A stretch of DNA of 19,248 nt from Saccoglossus kowalevskii (taxonomy: Eukaryota; Hemichordata; Enteropneusta; Harrimaniidae), in assembly GCF_000003605.2 (NCBI RefSeq), contig NW_003135335.1, positions 204,938-224,185 on the forward strand, written 5' to 3'. Below are positions 1 to 18,700 of the stretch, piece after piece. The notes beneath the pieces were generated by a model. That model searched no databases and was not told where the DNA came from. It saw only the letters and a program-made list of their open reading frames with translations. The translations under genes were made by a program, and so were the position numbers. Within the stretch, counting starts at the first letter, position 1, and each line of letters begins with the position of its first letter.

Positions 1-59
1 GGCTTCGGACAGTCAACACGTCAGTGTCGTACATCAAGGAAGGGAGGGAAGCGTTCCCT

Positions 60-1620
60 CACATTGTCAAAGCTAGCGGAGGAGATTTTTCTTTGGTGCC
101 TGGATAACCAGGTTGAGCTTTCGGCTTACCACCTTCCAGGGATACGCAACAGCAGCGGGCGCATTCTCGAGATGTTTTTGGTTCCAGAACACCAAGTGGC
201 AGTCCCCCCCCCCCCCCCCCCCAATGGGTGGCGGACCGACAATTTTGTCTCTGGGACATGCCCCAGGTAGTTCTGTTTGCCAATCACTGGAATGCCTAGC
301 TCACGACGTTCATGTCGCTCCTCCCGGAGACAAGCGCTTGCACTTTTCACACTTTCAACTGGGCACCAAGTGTTGGAGAAGTTGTGACTCGAGCCCACCT
401 GTCTCCTGACTTGGGTGGTGTTCTATTGGCCTGTGAAGTTCTGGCTCCCAGTGTTGCTGGAACTTCTAGTCGAGTCTTCCATGGGGTTGCCGGATCTTCC
501 GGGTCTGTTGTCCCAGCCGGATGGCACTCTACCGATAAGCCCCGTGCTATTCCATATTCGCTCGTGGAGGTGATCAATAAACTCGTGCAAGCACTAGGCT
601 TTTCTGCAGAGTTGTCCAGGTTCCTTGCTTTGGCACAGTCGGATGGCACCAGACGTTTGTACGATTCCAGATGGAGACCGTATATTGACTGGTGTGACGG
701 AAGGGAGACTGATCATCTCAGTCCCTCTATTAGCGAGGTAGCCGATTGTTTCCTATATCTTTGATCAAGGAAAATCTATATCGACAATTCTTGGATATCG
801 GTCAGTTTTACATTGTATTCCCAGTTTTATAGAATCTGTTGGACTGAAACTGGTTTTGAGTTCTATTATGTTACAACTGATTAGTCTTTCCGCTCGAAGG
901 GTCCACGCGCCAAGGGGCTAGCTAATTTTCCTGACTGGGACTTGTCGTTGGTCTAACAGCGTTACGACACCCCCCCCCTCCGAGCCTATGGATAAGGCAG
1001 ACGCTGAATTGTCACTAGGTAAACAGTTTTCTTGTTGGCTCTAGCATCATGTAGGCGGTGCTCAGAGATAGGGTCCCTGTCCTTTAGTGGCGGATGTGCC
1101 TCCTTTATGAACTCGTTGGTTATTTTGAAGACTCGGCTGGGATTTCTTGCCAGGAATCCCAGCCAACTGCCATCCTATGCCACACTTGCATAGTGGGCAA
1201 GGAGGATCGTCTGGAATGGATTCTATGCCGGGTCCAAGCTCTGAGCTGGTACTACGACCGCACCAAGGTGTCTAGGAGCAGTGAGAAGCGCATGTTTGTC
1301 TGTTATAGGCGGGCAAACAGAGCCACCCTGCTTCGAATATCACCATTTCGCGGTGGATTGTTGATATGGTCGTAGAAGCGTATTGGTTAACTGCTTCTTC
1401 ATCGGTCCGTTTGGAACGCCACCAGGTGAAGGCACACGAGGTGCGCGGGGTAGCTAACTCATTGGATTTGATGTCTGGGGCCTCGCTCGAGCAGGTGCTT
1501 CGAGCAGGGTTCTGGAGATCTCAGAATGTCTTCATTAACTATTACCTGAGAAACCTCTCAGCACTGCAGGAGGGCCTCTACAGGTTGGGTCCAGTGGTGA
1601 AGGGTCAGACTGTTTGCTAA
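60..1620 (+). mobile_element. Decayed DIRS-like tyrosine-recombinase retrotransposon (RNase H end and recombinase)
   Basis: Read across three frames, 64-160 gives FLWCLDNQVELSAYHLPGIR, the end of a retroelement RNase H (usual pattern H-(I/L)-PG-x-x-N). About 255-310 gives MPQVVLFANHWNA, matching the DLFAN-x-WNA block seen after RNase H in DIRS elements. A recombinase follows: GTRRLYDSRWRPYIDWCDGR (about 645-710), FLYLFDQGKSISTILGYRSV (about 750-810), a first-arginine block CRRCSEI (about 1050-1070), SSEKRMFVCYRRANRA (about 1280-1325), and KAHEVRGVANSLDLMSGASL with GFWRS and YYLR (1423-1555). HEVR, W and Y correspond to the H-x-x-R...(H/W)...Y catalytic signature. RNase H followed by recombinase, with no DDE integrase, is the DIRS order. 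Frameshifts and stops make it a dead remnant. It sits in the CAD sense orientation, with 5' parts (RT, gag) beyond the left edge. Confidence 0.8.
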
Positions 1621-2100
1621 CCCAGCCCGCACCACCAAGGGGCTCTATGCGCGGAAGCATTAGCGCGATAGTGCCTTCAGTCAAAACCAGCCTCCTTTGC
1701 TTGACGCTACCGGTTTTTGTTCAGCGCTATCGAACCCGAGCAATATACTGTTTCAATGCATTAAAATTGTTGGGGGCCCTATTTATTGTTCAGTGGACCG
1801 GCTTTAGTAGCCTCCCTAAATTGGGGATCTAGCCTCGGGCACCTGGTCCCTGGAGAGTCGCCTAATTGGTTTTATCCTGGGACTAGACTCCTTGTCGGTG
1901 AGTAGCTTTAGATTTCTCATTTTTGATTTTGGACCTTCCTTTTTGAGGTCGAAAAATATACTTTTCAGCTGTCGGAGCTTCCCCACCTCCAGTGAGCATG
2001 CTACTCTGCCTGTGAGTAATAAATGGAATTTTTTATTAGTCCCCGTTCGGTCTCCGTCCGTCGTCGTATCTCAGAATCGCTTGGACTGATTACGTTCATT
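1621..2100 (+). mobile_element. Probable 3' untranslated end of the DIRS-like element
   Basis: No coding signal is seen here. A GAGTAATAAATGGAATTT motif at 2014-2031 includes AATAAA (2018-2023) and recurs exactly at 3071-3088, just inside the inverted end of the 2799-3148 element. This suggests 2014-2050 is the degraded 3' terminus of the DIRS-like remnant. The exact end is not visible. Confidence 0.45.
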
Positions 2101-2164
2101 CTTTGCACGTGTCTAGTACTTTATGTGGGACATGTGCACATGCAGTGGTTTAACGATTCGAAAT

Positions 2165-2630
2165 GGCCGGCTGGCAGCCATCTTGTTTTTTGAAAATGTT
2201 GTATTTTGGACATGCTTTGTCAGTTTTCATTCAAACTTGGTACATAGATTATACATGTTAGAATACATGTCCATGACGATTTATTTCGCAATTGGATCAA
2301 AGATGGTCAACTGGCAGGCATCTTGTTTTTTTTTTATGCGGTATCTTGGACGTGCTTTGTCAGTTTTCATTCAAATTTGGCACATACATGTACTTATACA
2401 GGTTAGGATGCATGTCCATGACAATTTGTTTCAAAATCTGGTCAAGGATGGCCGATTGACAGCCATCTGACTTTTTGGCCTTACTACTATATTTCCACAA
2501 TTTATGTACCATTTTCATTCGTATTTGGCACATACATCATACATATCAGTGTGTTTCATAATCAGATCAAAGATGGCCGAATAACGGCTGTTTTTATTTT
2601 TGGCCATATTACTATGACATGAAACACATG
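2165..2630 (+). repeat. Diverged tandem repeat, about 3.3 units of 125-145 bp
   Basis: Units begin near 2165, 2305, 2450 and 2575, each with a GATGGCCGACTGGCAGCCATCTTG-like core followed by a T-run. Units also share GTCAGTTTTCATTCAAATTT, then GGCACATACAT and ATGTCCATGACAATTTGTTT. Spacings are 140, 145 and 125 bp. The core is itself an inverted repeat (GATGGC...GCCATC), so each unit could form a hairpin. The last unit is partial. Open frames across it have no protein similarity that I recognise. Confidence 0.85.
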
Positions 2631-2766
2631 TTTTGATGTAAATAAACAATCTGTTGTATACGCCACTTGGAACTCAAGTTTCAAGGACACACTCGCGACA
2701 ACCCCTCCGCTTTAATATGACTAGCACAAGGAGAACTTAACGGGGACTGTCATTTTCAATGACTTG

Positions 2767-2793
2767 TTTCCATGGACTTTCTGGTAGGTAAAC
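2767..2793. repeat. Extra partial right-end copy abutting the left inverted repeat
   Basis: TTTCCATGGACTTTCTGGT then AGGTAAAC repeats the right-end sequence at 3093-3129 in direct orientation, with two mismatches and a 10-nt deletion. It lies 5 bp before the left inverted repeat, forming a right-end/left-end junction and a hairpin with 2820-2845. Confidence 0.65.
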
Positions 2794-2798
2794 TATTA

Positions 2799-3148
2799 GG
2801 GTTGTACAAACCTGTTTGTTTACCTAATCATACCTACCAGAAAGTTCGTGGAACACACCCACCTCCCCACAAGCTTCCGGCGGCTCGTTGTGGCAGCGGA
2901 AACATTTGTGGGATTATCGGATCACACCTCGTAAGCGTGACCACCCCGCATGCGAGGTGGCCTCTATGGAGAGATTTTTTTTTCTCTAGGGAATGCTACC
3001 CTAAGGTGTTCTTTGTGAACAGGGTATATTCCCTTACAGTGTCCGATTGGGGCTGTAATCTTAAGCCTACGAGTAATAAATGGAATTTATTATTTCCACC
3101 GACTTTCTGGTCGGTATGATTAGGTAAACAAACAGGTTTGTACAATCC
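2799..3148. mobile_element. 350-bp non-autonomous element with 53-bp terminal inverted repeats
   Basis: Left end 2799-2851 and the reverse complement of 3096-3148 match at 49 of 53 positions by hand alignment; the core is TTGTACAAACCTGTTTGTTT, then ACCTAATCATACC. The interior carries GAGTAATAAATGGAATTT (3071-3088) with AATAAA beside the right end, shared with the DIRS-like remnant upstream. DIRS elements have inverted terminal repeats, so an internally deleted DIRS relative is the best guess. A cut-and-paste MITE is the alternative. No coding capacity is seen. Confidence 0.75.
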
Positions 3149-3660
3149 AAATATTTCGTGAGCATCGCCAAGATGACATTATTTCAGATCAGTTCAAACA
3201 AGTTTTGTACCAATTTATTATAAATTATTGGATTTGTACAATTTTTGATTTATATTTTGGTACAAATTTTTACCGGTACTTTAAAATACATGATAATACA
3301 TGTTGAGTATGAATATAATGTTATTAGAAGAATATTGTTACAGCGAGTCTCAGAAGTATTGGGGCAGTCGATTTGAAAACTCGCTAGTAAATTGGCTAAA
3401 TGAATGGGTTTTGAATAAACCGCAGGTTTTTACATTGTCACGTCTCGCATTACAAACCATAATTATTCAGGGGAATCTAGACATTAAGGTGTATTGACTC
3501 AAATTCTTGGCTCCAAAATTAAGGATCAATTCCCAGACATATTGAAAAATACAAGAAAGAAAGTGCAGAAAAATTAGAGTGAGAAATTCTGGTTGTGAAA
3601 ATGTTAAGAATGCCATGTTGTTGACTCTGACTCTCACAATGTTATTTATTTATTTTCAAG
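3149..3660. other. CAD intron remainder with dispersed-repeat fragment
   Basis: AT-rich intron. 3354-3385 begins AAGTATTGGGGCAG and resembles the left end of the 9668 element. 3489-3610 is a relative of the repeat at 18430-18545. No coding sequence is supported. Confidence 0.5.
3489..3610 (+). repeat. Dispersed repeat family A, partial copy
   Basis: CTCAAATTCTTGGCTCC, then AAAATTAAGGATCAATTCCC, then ACAAGAAAGAAAGTGCAGAA and TGAGAAATTCT follow the same order as 18430-18545 (CTCAAATTTTGT, CTCAAAAATTAAGGTTCATT, ACAAGAAAAAAGTGCAGAAT, TGAGAAAGTCT). Similarity is clear by eye over about 110 bp, with small indels. Confidence 0.7.
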
Positions 3661-11256
<7,596 letters not shown>

Positions 11257-11466
11257 ATATGGAACTTGTTTTTGTACCAAAAAAAAAAAAAAATGTTATG
11301 ATTTACCTGAAATGTTGGTCTGCTAGTTATTAGCGAAGATTATCTAGTAGTTTTTACAGGTCTTTGCCCTACTATATTGAGACACGATATATAACTTGAC
11401 GTCTGTGTTTATAAACAATCAAAAAAAACGTCGAAATATGCCTTATAAAATGGAGTTTTTGTTTAG

Positions 11467-11472
11467 AATAAA
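11467..11472 (+). terminator. Candidate proximal poly(A) signal of CAD
   Basis: First AATAAA after the CAD stop, about 210 nt downstream. Another follows at 11513-11518. Either would give a short 3' UTR containing an A-run at 11279-11293. Confidence 0.4.
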
Positions 11473-14232
11473 AGCACAGTCATAGATACTGTCATAACCA
11501 TCAATAATTTAAAATAAAAAAATATTGAAAAAAAACACATTGAACGTATGCTAACCCCTTAAAGCCGACACAATGTTAATGATTACCTTGTTCATTGTAT
11601 GCCAGTTATTCCCATATTGCATTGCAAGTTTAAGATAAATTGCTTACCTCGTGTCATATGTGTACCCACAATGCAATGTAACCTTGTAGTGAAAATGTTC
11701 TAAAAATACCCACCCAGTGATAAATTCTATTTTGTTCAGAAAATTGTAATGTGAAGTAATTTTGGTATTTTTTCTGATCTCTTAAAATATTTGGGACCAC
11801 ACTCATAATTTGTTAATCCAGAGGTTCATAGATGAAGTTGACAAGCGACAAAGATATTTTTTGAAGTTCATAGGTGAAAAGTTCATAGGTGAAAAATTGA
11901 ATTGCTATATTTTTTTTCAGCTGAGATTTATTTATAGGGCTTGTATTGTACGTTTATATCATCTAAAAGGTTAAACTTGCTCATTTCTATCATTGAACTT
12001 TTCTGTGATTACCGACTCGCATCCATAGTATTCATTACTCTCGCAGAATGGGGTCATCGCATATCAACTTCAATGGTTATAAAAATTAGTACACAATCTT
12101 ATAAAACAAATTAATTACAAATGAGAATCTTTTGTTCTATTCTTATTTAAATGAAATATCTCTAATCATACATACATTATTAAATCTTTGTCTGCCACAT
12201 TGCCAAATAAAATTCTCTCAGTACTGTTTCATGGCAATGATTTCTATAGATTTCCTTGAATCATTTAGTTAGCACTCCCAGCCTTATTGAGGTGTCTATT
12301 TTTCACATTGAAAGAATGAATTTCTATAGTACCATCACATTAATGTTTTGTAACCTTTACGGTATAGAGGTGTTTATTTAATTAAACCAGGTTTCCTTTT
12401 GTTGAATATTAATAACTGCCACAAAACATTTTAAAGATGATAGCTCTTCCAATTTGTCTAAGTATTGCAAGAATTTGTATAATTTCATTTTTAACACCAA
12501 ACTATTCCCAGTCTAACGAGTGGTGCTGAATGTCTGTCCACGAAAATCGAGTCCGTAGAAATGTCATCGTCTAGAATATAAATACAAATTGATATTCATT
12601 ATGGCGTCAAACTTAGTGTGGTTGTATATGATTCTTAAATTAAACTTTTTTCGGAATAGGTTTACAGGGTTCCACACTAGATTTGAGGCTGGTTTTAACC
12701 ACTACCTGTACTTATCAAGCTAGGTCCATTATGGCTGCTGATGCACTTTCTTCCATACCATATCAAATTAAATAGAATCTCAACACATTTTACTCGTTTT
12801 GATATATATTTGTCTTTGAAAGTTATAAATGTATACGAAAATCAATTTTGCTTCAGACAGCAATCTTACTAATTTTGAAAAAAACTGACATTCGTTAATT
12901 TTATTGTATTTATACGAGTCAAGTAGTATTCCCTTAAATGTCATTGGTATATGGACATTAAATGCATAATTTGGCCAACATTTATTAATAAAATTGTCCA
13001 GCAATAACAGAAGACCAACCCTTTCTAAAAACAAACTGTACGAATGTATTATTAATTTCAAATTAAATCAGTACACTGTAACCATTATCTAGTGTAATTA
13101 TGGATAAGAACATTCGATTCGAACAAAAAAAGTAAACTAAAAACAGTGACACGCTTAATCATGCTGTTGCGATGTTGAAATAATTTCTCAAGGGATTTGT
13201 TCATGCAATTCCTTAAGGTTTACAACAATTCACAAAAAAAAAATGCAGAAGAATAACATGCAAATTCTTTACACATTTTTCTCGTTTTAACTCTTGCGCT
13301 GTACCACACTCAATGATTAAACCTGTATTTTTAGTAAGATCTTGTGTCCATGACAAACCATCAAGTTAATACAGTTGGCCATATAATAAACAGCTTTTTG
13401 TCAAAATTTTCTAAATTTAGTCGCTATTTTTGTCAGAAAATTGTTCTATTCAATTTTTTGATAGCTTCCATGTTTGTAGAGTTAGGACTTTTGAAACTTG
13501 ATAATCATCGAATAGATTTGAAATGAATTTTTGAAAAAAAAATGTAATGACTATATCAATGCAATTTTTTGAGGGGTTTTTGGTGTTGGTATTTTACTTA
13601 GTGAAGGAATGTGGTGAGCTTTAAATTCGTCAAGATTTCAATACAAAATGGTTGCCAGAGTGAATTCATGAAAGTTTCATATTGAGACTAACTTTATGTA
13701 AAGTATTTGCTTAGCAAAATGTGATGTTGAATGTTCGGAGTAATTTTACTACCTCCTATATGGTGGTATGCTAATTAAATATAAATCTCTTCTCTTCAGT
13801 GTCGAAAAAAAAAATCACTTTTATACTCATTTATCCACATCATATTTATTCCTCAGTTTTAGTCATTTGAACTGTTGATGTATGAATTAAACAATTTTGA
13901 AGTATATATTCACCTTTCCATATCCTCGCAAACTCTTGTGGATATGTTGCATCCATATTTATCACAAATATGCCGATTGTATCTTGTTGTCTGTTACTGT
14001 TAAGCACATTTTATATTGTATTTTGACGTTTTATGGACAAAAACATAAAGAAATTTATTATAATTGCGATATTGATTTGCCACCACGATTAGAAAGTTTT
14101 GTCATAGTTTACCAATTACAGGTGATTTTGTTGGATGAAATATTTGTTTCATTTAAGTAGACTCTAAATAGTTGATGCGATAAATATAATTTTTTTGTCA
14201 CCTTGTGTAGTCGATTATCACTGTATGTTACC

Positions 14233-14238
14233 AATAAA
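14233..14238 (+). terminator. Candidate distal poly(A) signal on the plus strand
   Basis: AATAAA followed about 25 nt later by a GT-rich stretch (TTTGTTTAGTGTTC), the usual layout of a working poly(A) site. If it belongs to CAD, the 3' UTR would be about 3 kb of AU-rich sequence. Confidence 0.3.
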
Positions 14239-15629
14239 AGGCTGCGACACCTTGATATACATTTGTTTAGTGTTCATTCTCTGAATGTCTGATCATACAT
14301 TGCTACTTTAATAGTGCAGCAAGCAATTCATCCTCTCATTGTGCAACTGTCCCTGTAGTTACCCAAATCTGTTTCAATTGTCAGTATTTTGTAAATTTCA
14401 CAAAAGGCAGAGTTTACAAGACCATTGAAGTAACGCGGCAATAGTGGAAAAGTACATGTGCACATCATCTGAACGTAAATATATAGTGGTTTCAACTACT
14501 TTGTCAACTTTCATTCACCTGGTTCATAAATACCAGATCTACTTGTGCACAAACTGGTTATTTACATATCATGTGTGAAGTTGCAGAAATTGTACCAGTC
14601 TTGGTCATGTGACTATTTTTTTATACGTATGCAGAATGTAATTGCTACAAATAACCGTGCAACATCTGTAGTTGATGAGTTCAAAAAAGCATTTCGAACA
14701 CTACAGACTGAGCTATTGAATTTCCAATTGAGGTTGTTTGGGAGGGGGCAAAAGATCGTTTCAACGTCAAGTGGTATGATTTGAATTATTCAAACACTCA
14801 CCATATGCAAACTACCATCAGATCAACACAATCCTGGGGTCGTTTTAATGATTGCACAAGATTTACACCACTTTAGTAGTACTATAAGGTTATCACAAGA
14901 ATTCACAAAGACAGTATGTAGAGGTTGATGCAAACATGTACTGCCCATGTGGTAACTATTGCTGAGATTTTTCAATGATGAAGTCCCTGTTAGTTTTTGG
15001 TCAAGCGTGACAGACAAATGGGCGAGGAAAATTTTAAATAAAAACAAAATAGTTGCCTATGACTATTCGAAATATGAATGGCTCAGAACTTCATTCAGTC
15101 ACAGATGAAGGCTAAAAAATATATTCATATGAATAAATAAAATGTGTACAGTGGCTTTTATTGTAAACTTGACACTGATATATGCTTTGGAATATACATT
15201 ATGTAAATGTACTATTAGTCAATGCAAATCTACCTTATACAAGATTGTGATTGTGATTGGCTACCCAACTCTACCAATCAGAAAGCAGCTTGTCTGTTGG
15301 CAGGTTTTTCTAACATCAAATTCTGGTTTAAACAGGATTGACATAAGATGTATACAGAGATGTCAGTCACGGTCACCACCAGAGTAGATCATCTCTACAT
15401 CTGACTGAACCTGAAATTACAACTCAAACTGCAGTTCTTCTGTGATGGGATTTGTGCACCAATCAGTGCATGTCTTACTAGAAAGTGGTCTGAAACAAGA
15501 ATTCTGGTTGGTTGAGATCCTACAAGACTTGAACATGATTTGCACAAGTGATGGAATTAAAACCAATAAAAACGTACATCAGATATTAATCAAAATGGTT
15601 CACTTTTGTTTAATATAATCATTATACAT

Positions 15630-15635
15630 TTTATT
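15630..15635 (-). terminator. Candidate poly(A) signal of DDX24
   Basis: AATAAA on the minus strand, overlapping the last base of the DDX24 stop codon (TGAATAAA). If used, the 3' UTR would be only about 20-30 nt. Further signals downstream, such as minus-strand AATAAA near 15157, may be used instead. Confidence 0.45.
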
Positions 15636-15768
15636 CACTTATTCTTTTTCTTCCTTTTATGTTTGTTTTTCTGTTTTGACCCTTTCGGAAACCGGACCAG
15701 AGGTGTTTTCTTCATTCCATGGGTACCTTGTTTCACTGCATCAACAGCATCTGTAGCGCTTTTACCAA
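15635..15768 (-). CDS. DDX24: DDX24 terminal exon, lysine-rich tail
   Basis: TT plus 43 codons and TGA (15637-15635). It encodes GKSATDAVDAVKQGTHGMKK, then TPLVRFPKGS and KQKNKHKRKKKNK. The basic tail is a likely nucleolar/nuclear localisation signal (inference). The acceptor is TTTCATCTGCAG. The opposite strand has a 65-codon open frame here that is only its shadow. Confidence 0.87.
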
Positions 15769-18700
15769 CTGCAGATGAAACTGAGAGAACAAATTGTGTT
15801 TAAGTTGTAGAAAATTGATAAACATTTGATTTGAGAACACAGAATTTGAGAAGGAATAATGTTATAGAAATTTCATCGACACAAAACCTATTTGCATGCA
15901 CATAGAAGAGGAATGATCAAAAGAGGTTAACAAAACAAATCGTCTTCTAACAAATAAATAAAATGGGAAAACCAATCAACAAAAAGTGTGTATCACTATG
16001 AATATGACAACATCAGAACTATTCTACAAAGATGCATTGCAGAGAAAAATTAGACATGATCATTTTTTGGACTGGATCGAAGATATGAGCTGATTTACAT
16101 TTTACCTCCATGCACGTTCATTTCTGCCCGAAGCAAGCATTGCATGTATTGAAAATTATGAAAAAATTGCTGCTTATGGATGTGGGTTTAAAAAACCCTG
16201 GAGAAAGATGACAAATGTATAGTCTGTTCAAACAGGATAAATACCTTGTTTATATGGCATGGTAAACTGACCCCCTCTTGTTGGGTACTGTGCAGAAAAC
16301 CCTTTTGGGAAAAGAGTGGTCTTCAACATTGAATTCAAATTACCTACAAAACATAAAATATTGAACTGTTATTGAATGTTACCTAAAATTATTCTCAGTG
16401 ATAAACAAACTGGTAGGAATTCCTTTTGTGACCCTTGTTAAAAATTTTAAAGTTAAAAATCCCTGATTGCATACTACCTGTATACTAGGTAACGAGTATT
16501 ACTTTTAAGTGTAAAACTCAAACTGTTTGGAATCACTAATTTATGAATATTCATGATATGATTTGCATAAATCAGGTTTTGAGAAATATACTTCTTGGTG
16601 AAAATTAAACCTTCAAACTTGATCTCCACTTCTGGTCTGATATTTTCTCTGGATAATGGTGAAACCGTCAGAATCCAAATTCTCAAGACTATTCACAAGA
16701 ATCCAATTTTGCACATTTATAACTTGTCAACGAGTTGAATATTCTTACAGACTGACTCAGGTTATTTTAGTCTTTTCACTGCGAGGGCGCTGTACATTTT
16801 TGCATGTGTATTATTCTATAATAGGTGAACAATTGCAAAATTTCAAAAACAGTGCCTTGTAGAAATTTCAAGATCAGTGTTGAGTCTTGTAATGTTCTTA
16901 AATAATGATTATGAGACAGTTTATCTGAGGGAAAAGACTGGTTTGTTTATTTAACCAACTGATGACTGCTCCTTGGTTGCTAGGCGCTACTGAGCATGCC
17001 CACATATTTAATTACAAGACAAGGTCACAGGTCACAATAATACAGCAGTGGAATACTACAAGTGGTTCACTAACATGTTGATATTTTTGAATCAATGGAA
17101 TACACACATGACCATTATGGTACTAAATGATTGAAATGTAAATTTACATAATCTGAGAAATAATTTTAGTGCATTTTATGAAGTCACTAAAATTTAGGTT
17201 GAACGTAAAAATGGTGAAGAGGGTGATAACTTCAAAGCATGCCAATAAATCGGTGACACTTTTGTTTTTTACTTTTAACCACCAGTTCCTTCTTTTCATC
17301 ACAAAATTATAAAAAAAGTCCTCTTTATAGTCTGCACTTTCCCTCAGAAGATTGAGACAAAAATAACCAATGTTTTTGAGTCAAATCCATAATTATTCAT
17401 TACCAGCATTATTGTAGAATATAGGAAAAAGTTCCAAAAAAATTTGGTCTGGTGGTGAAAAGTTTGAACAATGAAAACATCAGTCTGAGACCACTCAACA
17501 AGATAAAGTTTGGAAAATGCATCATGAGAAAAATGTTCACCGACACTAATAAGAATAAACAGAACAGCAAGAAAGTGTCAGTTTGTTATACTGTTCATCA
17601 GTACTGATAACTGACCGAGAAAACTAGTGAGAAAAGATTACTTCCTTGATTTTACTTACTTCTAAGTGATTTCAAATGTTTGCGATGATCTTTCTGTTCT
17701 GCACTGTCCCCAAGATCGTGTAAACTGGGTTTGTTAGTTAAGAAAAATATGATAACGCATACATCCCCAGTGATTGCTATCAATAGGTGATTTTCCGTAC
17801 AATTGCGAGATCTCGCGAGATGCATGAAAGACGCGCGTCGAACGTCTGCCGCAAAAATCGAACGATTTGATTTTGAAATAGAATTTCTTTATTTCGTAGC
17901 TTACATTGACCGGCCGATCTTCGACAGAAGAATATTGCTTCCGAATACCCTTACTTAATCGAAATTGCCTATCATCAAATGTGGACAGCACATTATTAAG
18001 CATGGAAATGTCCCCGAAATACTTTCGCGTTTGTCGAATCCCACGCGATGTTTGACGCGACTACGACGCTATGACCTTTGTTTGTCCTGTTTTTACGTTC
18101 GATTTCACGCATAACACGTGATTCTCGCAGTGAACGGAAAATGGTCTATCAGCGACAAATGGTAGGACTAATCTGGCACTGTAATGTGCCCCGCTGGTTA
18201 CAAGATTATATGCTACATGCAAAGGTTACACACTCGGAGATTTAACACATTTACAGTAGGTCAAATTTAACAGTTTTATGACAACCACATTTAGTGATAT
18301 TAACCTGTTCACCACCAGTTCCCTCTTTTCATCACAAACTCACAAAATAGTCTTGTTTATAGTCTGAACTTTCCTTCAGATGATTGGGACAAAAATAGCC
18401 AAATATTTTGAGTAAAACTGAAAATCGTCTCAAATTTTGTCTGTTGCCTCAAAAATTAAGGTTCATTTCCAGAAATATTAATGTATACAAGAAAAAAGTG
18501 CAGAATAATTTTGGTGAGAAAGTCTTTTACTGAAAAAGGTTAACTTCACATCAAACAAGTCCAGAAAGCACCACAAATATGTAATATAGATACAGTGCAA
18601 ACTTTCATGTATTTCCATAGGATGACTCAATAAAGTGTTTAAAATACAAAAAACAAGATCCTCTAAGTTCGCTATTGTTTTTCATTTTAATATGGCCGCC

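Larger units (their letters stand above)
11257..15629. other. Convergent intergenic region between CAD and DDX24
   Basis: About 4.4 kb, AT-rich with several poly-A runs. It presumably includes the CAD 3' UTR. The short direct repeat AAGTTCATAGGTGAA occurs twice around 11864-11893. Open frames here are short, AT-driven and unlike any family I know. No RNA gene or clear transposon is seen. Confidence 0.7.

Noticed and set aside
204-222. Run of 19 C (G-quadruplex potential on the minus strand)
   Set aside because: A simple homopolymer inside the dead RNase H region, probably polymerase slippage and possibly of uncertain length in the assembly.
126-649. Minus-strand open frames over the retroelement
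   Set aside because: The plus strand carries the RNase H and recombinase motifs, so these are shadows.
1135-1164. Perfect 10-bp stem, 10-nt loop hairpin (GGCTGGGATT / AATCCCAGCC)
   Set aside because: It falls inside decayed recombinase coding sequence and has no T-tract or conserved context. A chance or local duplication is as likely as function.
2123-2470. 115-codon open frame
   Set aside because: It runs across tandem repeat units and repeats itself at the protein level. No known domain.
12780-13061. 93-codon minus-strand open frame and other intergenic frames at 13897-14160 and 14545-15047
   Set aside because: AT-driven composition, no splice context, no recognisable motif.
15606-15803. 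65-codon plus-strand open frame
   Set aside because: It is the antisense shadow of the DDX24 terminal exon, which fits homology, splice phase and a stop followed by AATAAA.
17734-18003. 89-codon minus-strand open frame
   Set aside because: It lies in the DDX24 intron, its frame differs from the next exon, and no family resemblance is seen. The CpG richness probably keeps it open.
18001-18054. Short plus-strand frame starting ATG at the CpG patch
   Set aside because: Only 17 codons, no donor in frame and no similarity, so it does not establish a first exon.
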